Shown here in pieces: positions 9,487-17,893 of a stretch of 64,000 nucleotides of DNA. Position 1 is the first letter of the stretch; every line of letters starts with the position of its first letter. Source of the stretch: Prevotella sp. (lineage in GTDB: Bacteria > Bacteroidota > Bacteroidia > Bacteroidales > Bacteroidaceae); assembly GCA_016291495.1 (NCBI GenBank), contig JAEEXI010000011.1, positions 1 to 64,000 on the forward strand, written 5' to 3'. Made by a program: the position numbers and the translations under genes. A model generated the notes under the pieces. That model was not told the DNA's origin and searched no databases. It saw only the letters and a list, made by a program, of their open reading frames with translations.

Positions 9487-10430
9487 TTTTCGTCTTTATC
9501 GTCCAACATAGAAAGGTAAGACTGGTATCTGCTTAGTGCAATATAATGATCATCCACTGCTTTCAATACGGCACAACCAGGCTCATGGGTATGTGTACAA
9601 TTAGAGAAGCGACATTGCTTGGAGTACTCAAAGATTTCCTTGAAATAACTCGTCAACTCCTCCCGTTCCATATCAAATGTGCCAAAGCCCTTGATTCCTG
9701 GGGTATCAATAAGCCAACTGGCTGTTGGCTGTTGGCTATTAGCCGTTAGCGGTATCATTTCCGAGAATGTAGTGGTATGCATACCCGTATTGTGAGCATC
9801 ACTGATATCTGCCGTACGCTGATTGGCATGGGGAATGAGTCGATTGATAAGTGTCGACTTACCTACGCCAGAGTTACCACTCAACAACGTGATCTTACCT
9901 TCTAATAAAGGACGCAACTCCTCAACCCCATCACCCGTCTCGGCAGAGATTGCTCTGCATTCATAGCCAATGGTCTCGTAGAGGTTGATCATCATCTCCT
10001 GATAATGACGCTCCTCTTTATTCAGCAAGTCGGTCTTGTTAAACACCAAGATAACGGGAACCCGATAAGCCTCCGCAGAAGCAAGGAAACGGTCGATGAA
10101 CGTCGTACTGGTCTCTGGCTTCACGATGGTAACCACCAACAGCGCCTGATCGACATTCGCTGCAAGGATATGACTCTGTTTCGACAGATTAATACTCTTG
10201 CGGATGATGTAGTTACGACGATCTTCTATCTCGGTAATGAATGCCGTTGGCTGTTGGCTATTAGCCGTTGCTTGTAAGACCATCTCAACCCTGTCGCCTA
10301 CAGCCACAGGATTCGTGCTCCGTATGCCACGCAATCGGAAATTACCCTTTATCTTACAATCGACAGTTGACCCATCGTCCGCTAGGACGGTGTACCAACT
10401 GCCAGTATTCTTAATGACTAGTCCTTTCAC
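9465..10430 (-). CDS. rsgA: Ribosome small subunit-dependent GTPase RsgA
   Basis: Circularly permuted GTPase that checks late 30S maturation. The 321-residue product has the OB domain first, then G4 (NKTD, about 131), G5 (SAETGDG), G1 (GNSGVGKST, about 185-193), G3 (DTPG, about 242), and a C-terminal zinc knuckle (C273, C278, H280, C286). Two copies of a heptamer repeat are translated in frame as TANSQQPTA: one in the OB domain (about residues 55-63), one between G2 and G3 (about 229-237), inside the catalytic core. The start is GTG, overlapping the frr TAG stop by one base (TAGTG), implying translational coupling. Apart from the inserts the protein looks intact and functional. Confidence 0.95.
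   Translation of the reverse strand: MKGLVIKNTGSWYTVLADDGSTVDCKIKGNFRLRGIRSTNPVAVGDRVEMVLQATANSQQPTAFITEIEDRRNYIIRKSINLSKQSHILAANVDQALLVVTIVKPETSTTFIDRFLASAEAYRVPVILVFNKTDLLNKEERHYQEMMINLYETIGYECRAISAETGDGVEELRPLLEGKITLLSGNSGVGKSTLINRLIPHANQRTADISDAHNTGMHTTTFSEMIPLTANSQQPTASWLIDTPGIKGFGTFDMEREELTSYFKEIFEYSKQCRFSNCTHTHEPGCAVLKAVDDHYIALSRYQSYLSMLDDKDENKYREAQ
9720..9754. repeat. Heptamer repeat inside rsgA, copy 1
   Basis: Five degenerate 7-nt units, GGCTGTT twice, then GGCTATT, AGCCGTT and AGCGGTA. Translated on the minus strand as part of [10 protein letters not shown] 24-nt stretch (9724-9747) is identical to copy 2. Confidence 0.85.
10242..10269. repeat. Heptamer repeat inside rsgA, copy 2
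   Basis: Four 7-nt units, TGCCGTT, GGCTGTT, GGCTATT and AGCCGTT. The stretch 10246-10269 matches copy 1 exactly over 24 nt and is read in the same frame, giving the same peptide. Confidence 0.85.
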
Positions 10431-10990
10431 TAGACTGTCATGATTTCCTTGTTCTTGGCCTCCATCAGCTCGTCAAGTTTCTTGATAAACTTGTCGTGCA
10501 ACTTCTGCAGATCCAACTCGGCATCCTTCTCGTTATCCTCGGAAAGACCGTCCTTGATGGCTTTCTTCAACTTGTCCTTGATATCTGCACGTACATTACG
10601 CACCTCCACCTTGGCCTTCTCAGCAATCTTATTACACTGCTTCACCAAGTCGCGGCGACGCTCCTCCGTAGGCTGTGGGATACCCAGACGGATAATCTCA
10701 CCATTGTTCTCTGGAGTAATACCCACGTCACTATCCATAATGGCTTTCTCAATATCACGAATCTGCTTTCTGTCCCAAGGCTTGATTGCAATGGTACGCG
10801 CATCTGGTGTTGAGATATTAGCAACTTGGTTCAAAGGAACTTTCGAACCATAGGACTCTACACGAACGCCATCGAGAATGGCCACATTGGCACGACCAGC
10901 ACGTACACGGGCAAGTTCTTCCTCCAAAAACATAGCCGCCATCTCCATACGTTCCTCTGCCGAGGCTAATGTCTGTTTTACGTCTAACAT
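10430..10990 (-). CDS. frr: Ribosome recycling factor
   Basis: Splits the post-termination 70S complex together with EF-G. The 186-residue product has the family length and both hallmark segments: the N-terminal helix with [24 protein letters not shown] and the C-terminal stretch with [26 protein letters not shown] (not shown in full elsewhere). [15 protein letters not shown] at 10990 is the usual start; an 11-residue upstream extension is ignored. A complete promoter (TTTG, 20 bp, TATCTTTG) ends about 30 nt upstream. The stop overlaps the rsgA GTG start, so the pair forms a ribosome-function operon. Confidence 0.96.
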   Translation of the reverse strand: MLDVKQTLASAEERMEMAAMFLEEELARVRAGRANVAILDGVRVESYGSKVPLNQVANISTPDARTIAIKPWDRKQIRDIEKAIMDSDVGITPENNGEIIRLGIPQPTEERRRDLVKQCNKIAEKAKVEVRNVRADIKDKLKKAIKDGLSEDNEKDAELDLQKLHDKFIKKLDELMEAKNKEIMTV

Positions 10991-11020
10991 ATAAATATTT
11001 GTTTTTTGATTACTTTCCGA

Positions 11021-11052
11021 CAAAGATACGGTAAATCCATCGAAAAACCAAA
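11021..11052 (-). promoter_or_regulatory. frr-rsgA promoter
   Basis: On the minus strand TTTG (11052-11049), 20 bp, TATCTTTG (11028-11021), leaving a leader of roughly 25 nt before the frr ATG. Confidence 0.75.
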
Positions 11053-11100
11053 TAAAAGTGCTATTTTTTATGTTTTACCTTATTATATTTAGGAATAAAA

Positions 11101-11177
11101 TGCAGAATACCACGATTGTGGTATGCAGAATGCCCCATTTGTGCTATTTCGGGTATGCGGATTTCGCCGTACCTTTG
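11101..11177 (+). promoter_or_regulatory. Promoter with upstream tandem 23-bp repeat and dyad (candidate operator)
   Basis: A -7 element TACCTTTG lies at 11170-11177. Upstream are two head-to-tail 23-bp units (11101-11123 and 11124-11146), both starting TGCAGAAT and sharing TTGTG near their ends. The first contains the perfect dyad ATACCAC-4-GTGGTAT (11107-11124). The placement just upstream of the -33 region is that of an activator site; the regulator is unknown, presumably responding to sulfur or methionine supply. Confidence 0.6.
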
Positions 11178-11247
11178 CATCGTGGTTCAGATATCACAGC
11201 AAAATGAAAATGAATTAATAACAAAAATAAAAGAAAGGAAAAAAGTT

Positions 11248-12537
11248 ATGAGCAAGAAAAAATTACATTTCGAGACTTTACAACTGCACGTTGGACAAGA
11301 GCAGCCAGACCCTGCAACAGATGCACGTGCCGTGCCCATCTACCAAACAACCAGTTACGTGTTCCGCAACTCACAGCATGCAGCAGACCGCTTCGGACTG
11401 CGTGATGCAGGTAATATCTACGGCCGACTGACCAACTCCACACAAGGCGTATTCGAAGATCGTGTGGCTGCCCTTGAAGGCGGTGTCGCAGGCCTTGCAG
11501 TGGCTAGTGGAGCCGCAGCCGTCACCTACGCTCTGCAGAATATCGCACAGGCTGGCGACCATATTGTAGCTGCTGACAATCTCTATGGCGGTTCATTCAA
11601 CCTCATCACCCACACCTTGGCTACCCAGGGTATCAGCAATACCATCGTAAAGGTGAATGACCTCGCAGCCTTAGAAGCAGCTATCCAGCCTAACACAAAA
11701 GCTGTATATGCAGAAACCTTTGGCAATCCCAACTCAGACGTTACAGATATCGAGGCTGTCGCAGCAGTAGCCCATAAGCACAACATTCCATTGATTATCG
11801 ACAACACCTTTGGTACTCCTTATTTGATTCGTCCTATTGAACATGGTGCAGACATCGTAGTACACTCCGCCACCAAATTTATCGGTGGACACGGTTCTTC
11901 ATTAGGTGGCGTAATTGTTGACGGAGGTTCTTTCGACTGGAAGGCGAATGCCGACAAGTTCCCCTCACTGGCAAAGCCTGACCCCTCCTATCATGGAGCC
12001 GTCTTTGCAGACGTGGCTGGTGCCGCAGCCTTTGTGACTCGTATCCGTGCCGTCATCCTTCGTGACACAGGTGCCACACTCTCACCCTTCAATGCTTTTA
12101 TCTTGTTACAAGGACTGGAGACACTGAGTCTGCGAGTGGAACGTCATGTGGAAAATGCCCTGAAAGTAGTAGATTTCCTCAAGAACCATCCGAAGGTGGC
12201 AAAGGTCAACCATCCCTCTCTACCTGATCACCCAGACCACGTCCTCTATCAGAAATACTTCCCTAAAGGCGCTGGCAGCATCTTTACATTCGAAATCAAG
12301 GGTGGCGAGAAAGAAGCTTGGAAATTTATTGACTCTTTGGAAATCTTCTCACTCTTGGCCAATGTAGCCGATGTAAAGAGTTTGGTCATCCATCCTTATA
12401 CTACCACCCACTCACAGATGACTCCGGAAGAACTTGAACAGCAGCACATTACCCCTGCTACTGTCCGCCTAAGTATTGGAACGGAGCATATCAACGACAT
12501 CATCGACGACCTTTCTCAAGCACTAGAAAAGATTTAA
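11248..12537 (+). CDS. O-acetylhomoserine sulfhydrylase (aminocarboxypropyltransferase)
   Basis: PLP enzyme that makes homocysteine from O-acetylhomoserine and sulfide, the direct-sulfhydrylation route to methionine. The 429-residue product shows the opening motif [11 protein letters not shown], the [10 protein letters not shown] segment, [22 protein letters not shown] and the PLP-lysine motif [12 protein letters not shown]. The C-terminal [14 protein letters not shown] stretch is typical of the O-acetylhomoserine branch. The start at 11248 is chosen over an upstream frame because the family begins about [14 protein letters not shown]; a weak GGA-containing purine run precedes it. cysK follows after 34 nt, so the two form a sulfide-assimilation operon under the dyad-bearing promoter. 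Confidence 0.95.
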   Translation: MSKKKLHFETLQLHVGQEQPDPATDARAVPIYQTTSYVFRNSQHAADRFGLRDAGNIYGRLTNSTQGVFEDRVAALEGGVAGLAVASGAAAVTYALQNIAQAGDHIVAADNLYGGSFNLITHTLATQGISNTIVKVNDLAALEAAIQPNTKAVYAETFGNPNSDVTDIEAVAAVAHKHNIPLIIDNTFGTPYLIRPIEHGADIVVHSATKFIGGHGSSLGGVIVDGGSFDWKANADKFPSLAKPDPSYHGAVFADVAGAAAFVTRIRAVILRDTGATLSPFNAFILLQGLETLSLRVERHVENALKVVDFLKNHPKVAKVNHPSLPDHPDHVLYQKYFPKGAGSIFTFEIKGGEKEAWKFIDSLEIFSLLANVADVKSLVIHPYTTTHSQMTPEELEQQHITPATVRLSIGTEHINDIIDDLSQALEKI

Positions 12538-12571
12538 CATTTTGAATATTAACATTAAAAAGAATAGAATT

Positions 12572-13519
12572 ATGGCAAACATTGCAAAACAACTGACAGA
12601 ACTGATTGGCAACACCCCGTTGCTCGAACTCAGCAAATTCTCCGCCTCAAAAGGTCTCAAGACCCCTATCATCGCAAAAGTAGAGTTCTTCAACCCCGGC
12701 GGTAGTGTAAAAGACCGTATTGCTTTGGCAATGATAGAGGATGCCGAGCAGAAAGGACTTCTGAAACCAGGAGCTACCATCATCGAACCTACCAGTGGTA
12801 ATACTGGTGTCGGACTCGCCCTTGTATCAGCCGTTAAAGGTTACAAGCTCATCCTGACGATGCCAGAGACGATGAGTGTGGAGCGCCGCAATCTAGTAAA
12901 GGCATACGGTGCAGAAGTACGACTCACCAGCGGAAAAGACGGAATGGCAGGAGCTATACGTGCTGCAGAGGAGCTGCGTGACAGTATTCCCGGATCCATT
13001 ATCCTCCAACAGTTCGAGAATACAGCCAATCCTGCCAAGCACTATGCCACTACAGGCCCTGAGATTTGGAAAGATACTGACGGTAAAATTGACATCTTCG
13101 TAGCCGGTGTAGGTACTGGCGGCACAGTCTCAGGCATTGGAAAATACCTGAAAGAGAAGAATCCCAATATAAAGATCATCGCAGTAGAACCATCTTCCTC
13201 ACCCGTCTTGAATGGTGGACAAAGTGGTCCCCACAAAATTCAAGGCATCGGAGCTGGCTTCGTTCCTAAGACTTACGACGCAAGTGTCATTGACGAAGTA
13301 CTTGACATAGACAACGATGATGCCATCCGCACGGGTCGTGAACTTGCCCAGCAAGACGGCTTATTAGTAGGTATCTCATCCGGTGCCGCTGCTTATGGAG
13401 CCACTCTCATCGCCCAGCGTCCTGAAAACGCAGGAAAGACCATCGTCGCACTTCTTCCCGACACAGGGGAGCGCTACCTCTCAACAGTACTCTACGCATT
13501 TGACGAGTATCCTCTTTAA
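12572..13519 (+). CDS. cysK: Cysteine synthase A
   Basis: PLP enzyme forming cysteine from O-acetylserine and sulfide. The 315-residue product has the usual length and motifs: [10 protein letters not shown] near the start, the PLP lysine in [11 protein letters not shown] (residue about 43), the substrate loop [10 protein letters not shown], the glycine-rich phosphate loop [13 protein letters not shown] and [10 protein letters not shown] near the end. ATG at 12572 is preferred to the in-frame TTG at 12542. It is the second gene of the sulfhydrylase operon and is closed by a strong terminator. Confidence 0.97.
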   Translation: MANIAKQLTELIGNTPLLELSKFSASKGLKTPIIAKVEFFNPGGSVKDRIALAMIEDAEQKGLLKPGATIIEPTSGNTGVGLALVSAVKGYKLILTMPETMSVERRNLVKAYGAEVRLTSGKDGMAGAIRAAEELRDSIPGSIILQQFENTANPAKHYATTGPEIWKDTDGKIDIFVAGVGTGGTVSGIGKYLKEKNPNIKIIAVEPSSSPVLNGGQSGPHKIQGIGAGFVPKTYDASVIDEVLDIDNDDAIRTGRELAQQDGLLVGISSGAAAYGATLIAQRPENAGKTIVALLPDTGERYLSTVLYAFDEYPL

Positions 13520-13539
13520 CCATTTGTATTTTTGTATTG

Positions 13540-13570
13540 AACAGCCACGAAAAGTCCTTTCGTGGCTGTT
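13540..13570 (+). terminator. cysK terminator
   Basis: A 13-bp perfect stem (AACAGCCACGAAA with its complement), loop AGTCC, followed by TTGT. Confidence 0.9.
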
Positions 13571-13593
13571 TTGTAAAAAAACAACCAAAAAAA

Positions 13594-13625
13594 TTTGGGG
13601 GAATGGCTAAAAAAAACTATCTTTG
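13594..13625 (+). promoter_or_regulatory. Promoter of the histidine kinase operon
   Basis: TTTG (13594-13597), 20 bp, TATCTTTG (13618-13625), 35 nt before the first kinase ATG. Confidence 0.75.
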
Positions 13626-13660
13626 TAGGCTAATAACATATCTTATCCAAGCCAATAACA

Positions 13661-15826
13661 ATGAACCTAAAGAAACGACATACTCTTTTTTGTCGAACGG
13701 TCACACTAGCCACCCTGCTATTGACACCCTGTGTCATTCAAGCCCAAAAATTTCATTTCGACAACATTTTCGATTTTGAACACGTCCTTGCTTACCTTGT
13801 TGCAGGATTACTGATTGGCATTTTCCTGTTGTTGTTCTACAACCGCCTGTATGTCTATCGTGAACAAGACATCAACAAATTGCAGCACAGCCAGAACAAC
13901 CGTCTCGCCATCATCATACAGACAGGAAGAATGCGTATGTGGATTTACGATACCATAACACGCCACTATAGATTTATATCAGAGACCGGAGAGATCGTTC
14001 AGGAATACAACCCTATCGATTTCTCCCAATTCTTCAACCGCGACGACTTTGAAGTAATGCGCTCTTCCATCTTCGACATTTGCGAGAACAGACGAATTAC
14101 CTCCACCGTTAACATCCGCAGTAACGAGGTTGACAAAGAGAATATTAGGTATTATGAAATACACCTCTCGATTGCAGAGAAAAATTTCAGAGGAGAAGCC
14201 ACAAAATTGCTAGGTGTACAGCGGGACGTCACTGCCGAACAAGAAAAGAAGGACAATACCAACAAACTGATGATGCGATACCATACTGTCTTCAACTCAT
14301 CACTGGTAGATATGCTGTATTACGACAAGGACGGGTTATTGACAAACCTCAACGATACTGCCTGTAAATCATTTGACATACCCAACAAGGAAGCACTCAT
14401 CAAAGAAAAACACTATTTCAAGGAGAATGCTTTCTTTAACAACATTGACTTCACAAAAATAGACCATACCTACATGTCGTCCATCATCGACATAGAAGAG
14501 TATGACACAACACGCCATTGGACCACAAAATCAGGAAAGACAGGTAAGATTTACTATGAAGCTTCCGTCAATACCGTCCATAATGAGCAAGGAGAATTGG
14601 AAGGTGTCTATATTGCAGGACGTAACATCAGTGAGATGGTCGACTCGTTCCATAAACAACAAGAAGGTGCCATCGCATTGAAAAAGGCCATCCAGCATAT
14701 TCAGGAGTATATCGACAATATCAACTATGCCCTGCGCATTAGTAATGTACGAATGGTGGACTATAATCCCCAAACCTATACCTTCACGCTATCTAATACC
14801 ATTGACAAGTCGAATCTGCGGCTCTCCCAATTGCGCTGCATCCGTCTGGCTATGCCCCGATACAGGCGTGCCGTATCCAGTGCCCTAAACCGTATGGACC
14901 ATCTTACCCCACATGCGATAGAGCAAACGATTGAAACAGAAATCAGGGACGAAAAGAGACGGCAGATAGCACTCTTGTTCAATATGGTACCTATACTTGA
15001 CAAGGACGACAAGATAGAGCATTATTTCGGTTTGTGCCGAGAGATGACAGATATGCTGGAAACAGAGCGATTGCTTGCTATCGAAACTAAGAAGGCACAA
15101 GAGGCTGAATTACTGAAAGAGTCGTTCCTAACCAATATGAGCTATGAGATTCGTACACCACTGAACTCCGTACTGGGTTTTGCCGAACTATTCGAAATAG
15201 AACACGACGAGGCTGATGAGCCCATATTTGTAGAGGAAATCAAACGCAACACGAATACCCTGTTACTACTCATCAACGACATACTCTATCTGTCGCGTAT
15301 TGACGCAGACATGGTGGAATTCAAGCATGAGGACTATGACTTCGCCGAACTCTTCCACTCCTATTGCCAAATGGGATGGGTCAGTGTAAGACCAGAAGTA
15401 AGAACCTCCGTGGAAGGTCCCTACGAACACCTAATCATCAATGGCGATGGAGAACACTTGGGCAAAGCCATCCAAATGCTCTGCGCAAATGCCGCCCGTT
15501 TTACCCAGAAAGGAACTATTCGTGCCAAATATGAATACCGTCGCGAGGAATTGGTTGTCATTATTGAGGACACGGGCGACGGCATTGACCCTGAGACTTT
15601 ACCCAAAGTCTTCGAACGCTTTGTACGTGACAAGGACGAACGGCTCTTCGGAACTGGTCTTGACCTGCCTATCATTGAAGCACTTATCAAGAAAATGGGC
15701 GGCTCTATAGAACTGAATTCAGAATTAGGAAAAGGCACTACCGTATGGCTATTCCTGCCATGCCATGCAAAAATGATAGAGAAAAAGAGCAATATCGACT
15801 ATAATACAGACCCCGTTATCGTATGA
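13661..15826 (+). CDS. Membrane PAS histidine kinase-like protein with Tyr at the phospho-His position
   Basis: A 721-residue inner-membrane protein: N-terminal signal/TM segment, a second TM at about 42-66 (VLAYLVAGLLIGIFLLLFYN), two or three PAS-like domains (about 85-480) and a HisKA/HATPase module (about 485-710). The H-box reads SFLTNMSYEIRTPLN, so Tyr495 (codon TAT, 15143-15145) replaces the phosphoacceptor His. The N-box (MLCANAARFT) and G1 (IEDTGDGID) are present, but G2 reads GTGLDLPII, not GxGLGL. Thus ATP binding may survive while autophosphorylation on His cannot. The stop overlaps the start of the next, canonical kinase (ATGA). It may act as a pseudokinase partner. No response regulator lies nearby. 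Confidence 0.88.
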   Translation: MNLKKRHTLFCRTVTLATLLLTPCVIQAQKFHFDNIFDFEHVLAYLVAGLLIGIFLLLFYNRLYVYREQDINKLQHSQNNRLAIIIQTGRMRMWIYDTITRHYRFISETGEIVQEYNPIDFSQFFNRDDFEVMRSSIFDICENRRITSTVNIRSNEVDKENIRYYEIHLSIAEKNFRGEATKLLGVQRDVTAEQEKKDNTNKLMMRYHTVFNSSLVDMLYYDKDGLLTNLNDTACKSFDIPNKEALIKEKHYFKENAFFNNIDFTKIDHTYMSSIIDIEEYDTTRHWTTKSGKTGKIYYEASVNTVHNEQGELEGVYIAGRNISEMVDSFHKQQEGAIALKKAIQHIQEYIDNINYALRISNVRMVDYNPQTYTFTLSNTIDKSNLRLSQLRCIRLAMPRYRRAVSSALNRMDHLTPHAIEQTIETEIRDEKRRQIALLFNMVPILDKDDKIEHYFGLCREMTDMLETERLLAIETKKAQEAELLKESFLTNMSYEIRTPLNSVLGFAELFEIEHDEADEPIFVEEIKRNTNTLLLLINDILYLSRIDADMVEFKHEDYDFAELFHSYCQMGWVSVRPEVRTSVEGPYEHLIINGDGEHLGKAIQMLCANAARFTQKGTIRAKYEYRREELVVIIEDTGDGIDPETLPKVFERFVRDKDERLFGTGLDLPIIEALIKKMGGSIELNSELGKGTTVWLFLPCHAKMIEKKSNIDYNTDPVIV

Positions 15827-17886
15827 ACACATTATTATACAGCATCCACCTTTTTCTACAAGGTCCCCCACCCCCTCCCCATCAGTCACCTCAATTGATT
15901 CCACTGATGTTGGTAATAGGCGTTATCGTCGTCTTTATCATTGTTACCATCTATAATCGTATTATCCTACAACGCATCCGCCAAGCCTCCCGTCAGTCAA
16001 AGCAGACACACAACCTCATGCAACAAGCATTGAACAGTTGTGAGACGAATGTAATCATGTACGATGTTGCCAAAGACTATACAAGTAAGCTTTATGGACA
16101 CATGATACCTGACAAAGGAGTCACATCTGATGAATGGAAAGCACATGTTCATCCCGACGACCTGCCAGAAGCACTCCACTGTATCCGTCAGGTTATCAGC
16201 GGAGAAGTGGAAGAAAAGGAGTTCAACTATCGATGGAACTTTAACTTCGGAGAAGGAGAACCTCGATGGGGATATCTCCATAATTACAGTGTAGGAGAAA
16301 AGGTACCCGGCATCACGCGTCCCGTATCGGTTATCAGTACACTGATTGACGAGACGGAACTGATGTCGCGACAAGAAGAAGAGGAGGAAATTGCAGAAAA
16401 ATACAAGCTCGTCTTCGAGCACTCTGTTATCGGCTTGTCTTTCTACAGTGCCGACGGATGGCTAATAGATGCCAATAAGAAGATGCGTGAGCTCTGTCAT
16501 TTCGACAATGACGACTACGACTCTTATTTTTCCAACACAAACCTCTTCGACGCTTCTCCTTTCCATGAGAATGTAGACAAGAATCATGTAGAGGAATTCT
16601 GGGTTTGTTCGAAGAGTGAATATAACGACTTGCATATCTATTTGGAAATCCGCCTGCATCCCATCCACGACGAGAATGGGAAGCTCACGTATATCGCCAT
16701 TGCCATTCGTGACATTACGGAAGAGCGCGAGATGTATATGCAGGAAAAACTTAATGACCTGCAGATTCAGAAGGCCAACGAGGAGATACAACTCTACGAG
16801 AAAGAACTGCACTATCTGATGGAGACGTGTAGTATCCAAGCTTGGCGTATCTCGTTGGACCGTAACGTCATTGAGTTCTATAAAGGATTGAGTACTGTCG
16901 ACAATCAGTTTACACTCCAGCAGTTACAGAGTATCTTCTATAACCAAGACGATGATTTCGTACGCGATTTGAGCAATCCGGCAGAAGCTATATCCAAGCC
17001 GCTGAGCTATATGGGACGCATGCATCCCATGGTGTCACGACGTTCTGTCGAACCCCAATGGGTACAAATCAACAGCATCCCAGAATACGACAAAGACGGT
17101 AAACTGAAGGGAGCTTTCGGCGTGTGGCGTAATATACACCAGCTGATGCAGAAACAGGAACAGTTGAAACGCGAGACCGAGCGAGCTATCGAGTCTGGAC
17201 GTCTGAAGAGCGTGTTCCTTGCCAATATGACACATGAAATCCGTACTCCTCTCAACGCCATCGTAGGATTCTCCGACCTGTTACAGATGATGACGACATC
17301 AGAGGAAAAGCAGGAAATCATCCATGTCATCCACAACAATTGTGATATGCTGCTCCGACTGATTAACGACATCATGGCCATCTCATCTATGGACTCTAAT
17401 GGACTTGTCATGAAACCAGAGGATGCCGATTTCGCACCTGCTTTCGATGAGATATGCCAGTCACTTGCACAACGTGTGGAGAATCCGAACGTACAGTTTA
17501 TCAAGGACAACCCATACAAGACCCTGCAGACCCGTCTTGATGTAGGAAGAACCATGCAGGTCATTACAAATTTTGTCACCAATTCTGTGAAATACACACA
17601 AGAGGGACATATCCGCGTAGGCTACCGCATACAGGACAACGGCCTGTATTTCTATTGCGAAGACACAGGTACGGGCATACCGAAAGACCAGTGTTCGAAA
17701 GTCTTTGACCGCTTTGTAAAACTGAACGACTACGTACAGGGAACAGGTCTCGGACTATCAATCTGTAAGGCGATTGCAGAGCGTTGCAACGGCAAGATTG
17801 GTGTTGACAGCGAACTTGGAAAAGGCTCTACGTTCTGGATGTGGATTCCCTGCAAAATCAAAAACGTGGAAGAAATCAATAACTAA
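15823..17886 (+). CDS. Membrane PAS hybrid-type sensor histidine kinase (canonical H-box)
   Basis: A 687-residue sensor kinase. It has a short N-terminus with a five-proline run, one strong TM segment (about residues 26-50, LIPLMLVIGVIVVFIIVTIY), three PAS-like domains (about 65-180, 190-305, 325-445), and the kinase core. The H-box FLANMTHEIRTPLN is intact (His471, 17233-17235), as are the N-box (TNFVTNSVKYT), G1 (CEDTGTGIP), F-box and G2 (GTGLGLSICKA). No receiver domain is attached, so the phosphate must go to a separate regulator not present here. The 4-nt ATGA overlap with the Tyr-variant kinase means tight co-translation; a GH36 gene follows after 7 nt. Confidence 0.92.
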   Translation: MNTLLYSIHLFLQGPPPPPHQSPQLIPLMLVIGVIVVFIIVTIYNRIILQRIRQASRQSKQTHNLMQQALNSCETNVIMYDVAKDYTSKLYGHMIPDKGVTSDEWKAHVHPDDLPEALHCIRQVISGEVEEKEFNYRWNFNFGEGEPRWGYLHNYSVGEKVPGITRPVSVISTLIDETELMSRQEEEEEIAEKYKLVFEHSVIGLSFYSADGWLIDANKKMRELCHFDNDDYDSYFSNTNLFDASPFHENVDKNHVEEFWVCSKSEYNDLHIYLEIRLHPIHDENGKLTYIAIAIRDITEEREMYMQEKLNDLQIQKANEEIQLYEKELHYLMETCSIQAWRISLDRNVIEFYKGLSTVDNQFTLQQLQSIFYNQDDDFVRDLSNPAEAISKPLSYMGRMHPMVSRRSVEPQWVQINSIPEYDKDGKLKGAFGVWRNIHQLMQKQEQLKRETERAIESGRLKSVFLANMTHEIRTPLNAIVGFSDLLQMMTTSEEKQEIIHVIHNNCDMLLRLINDIMAISSMDSNGLVMKPEDADFAPAFDEICQSLAQRVENPNVQFIKDNPYKTLQTRLDVGRTMQVITNFVTNSVKYTQEGHIRVGYRIQDNGLYFYCEDTGTGIPKDQCSKVFDRFVKLNDYVQGTGLGLSICKAIAERCNGKIGVDSELGKGSTFWMWIPCKIKNVEEINN

Positions 17887-17893
17887 ACATCTT

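Noticed and set aside
17774..17893. 40-residue N-terminal extension of the GH36 enzyme
   Set aside because: Overlaps the kinase gene and would hide the signal peptide.
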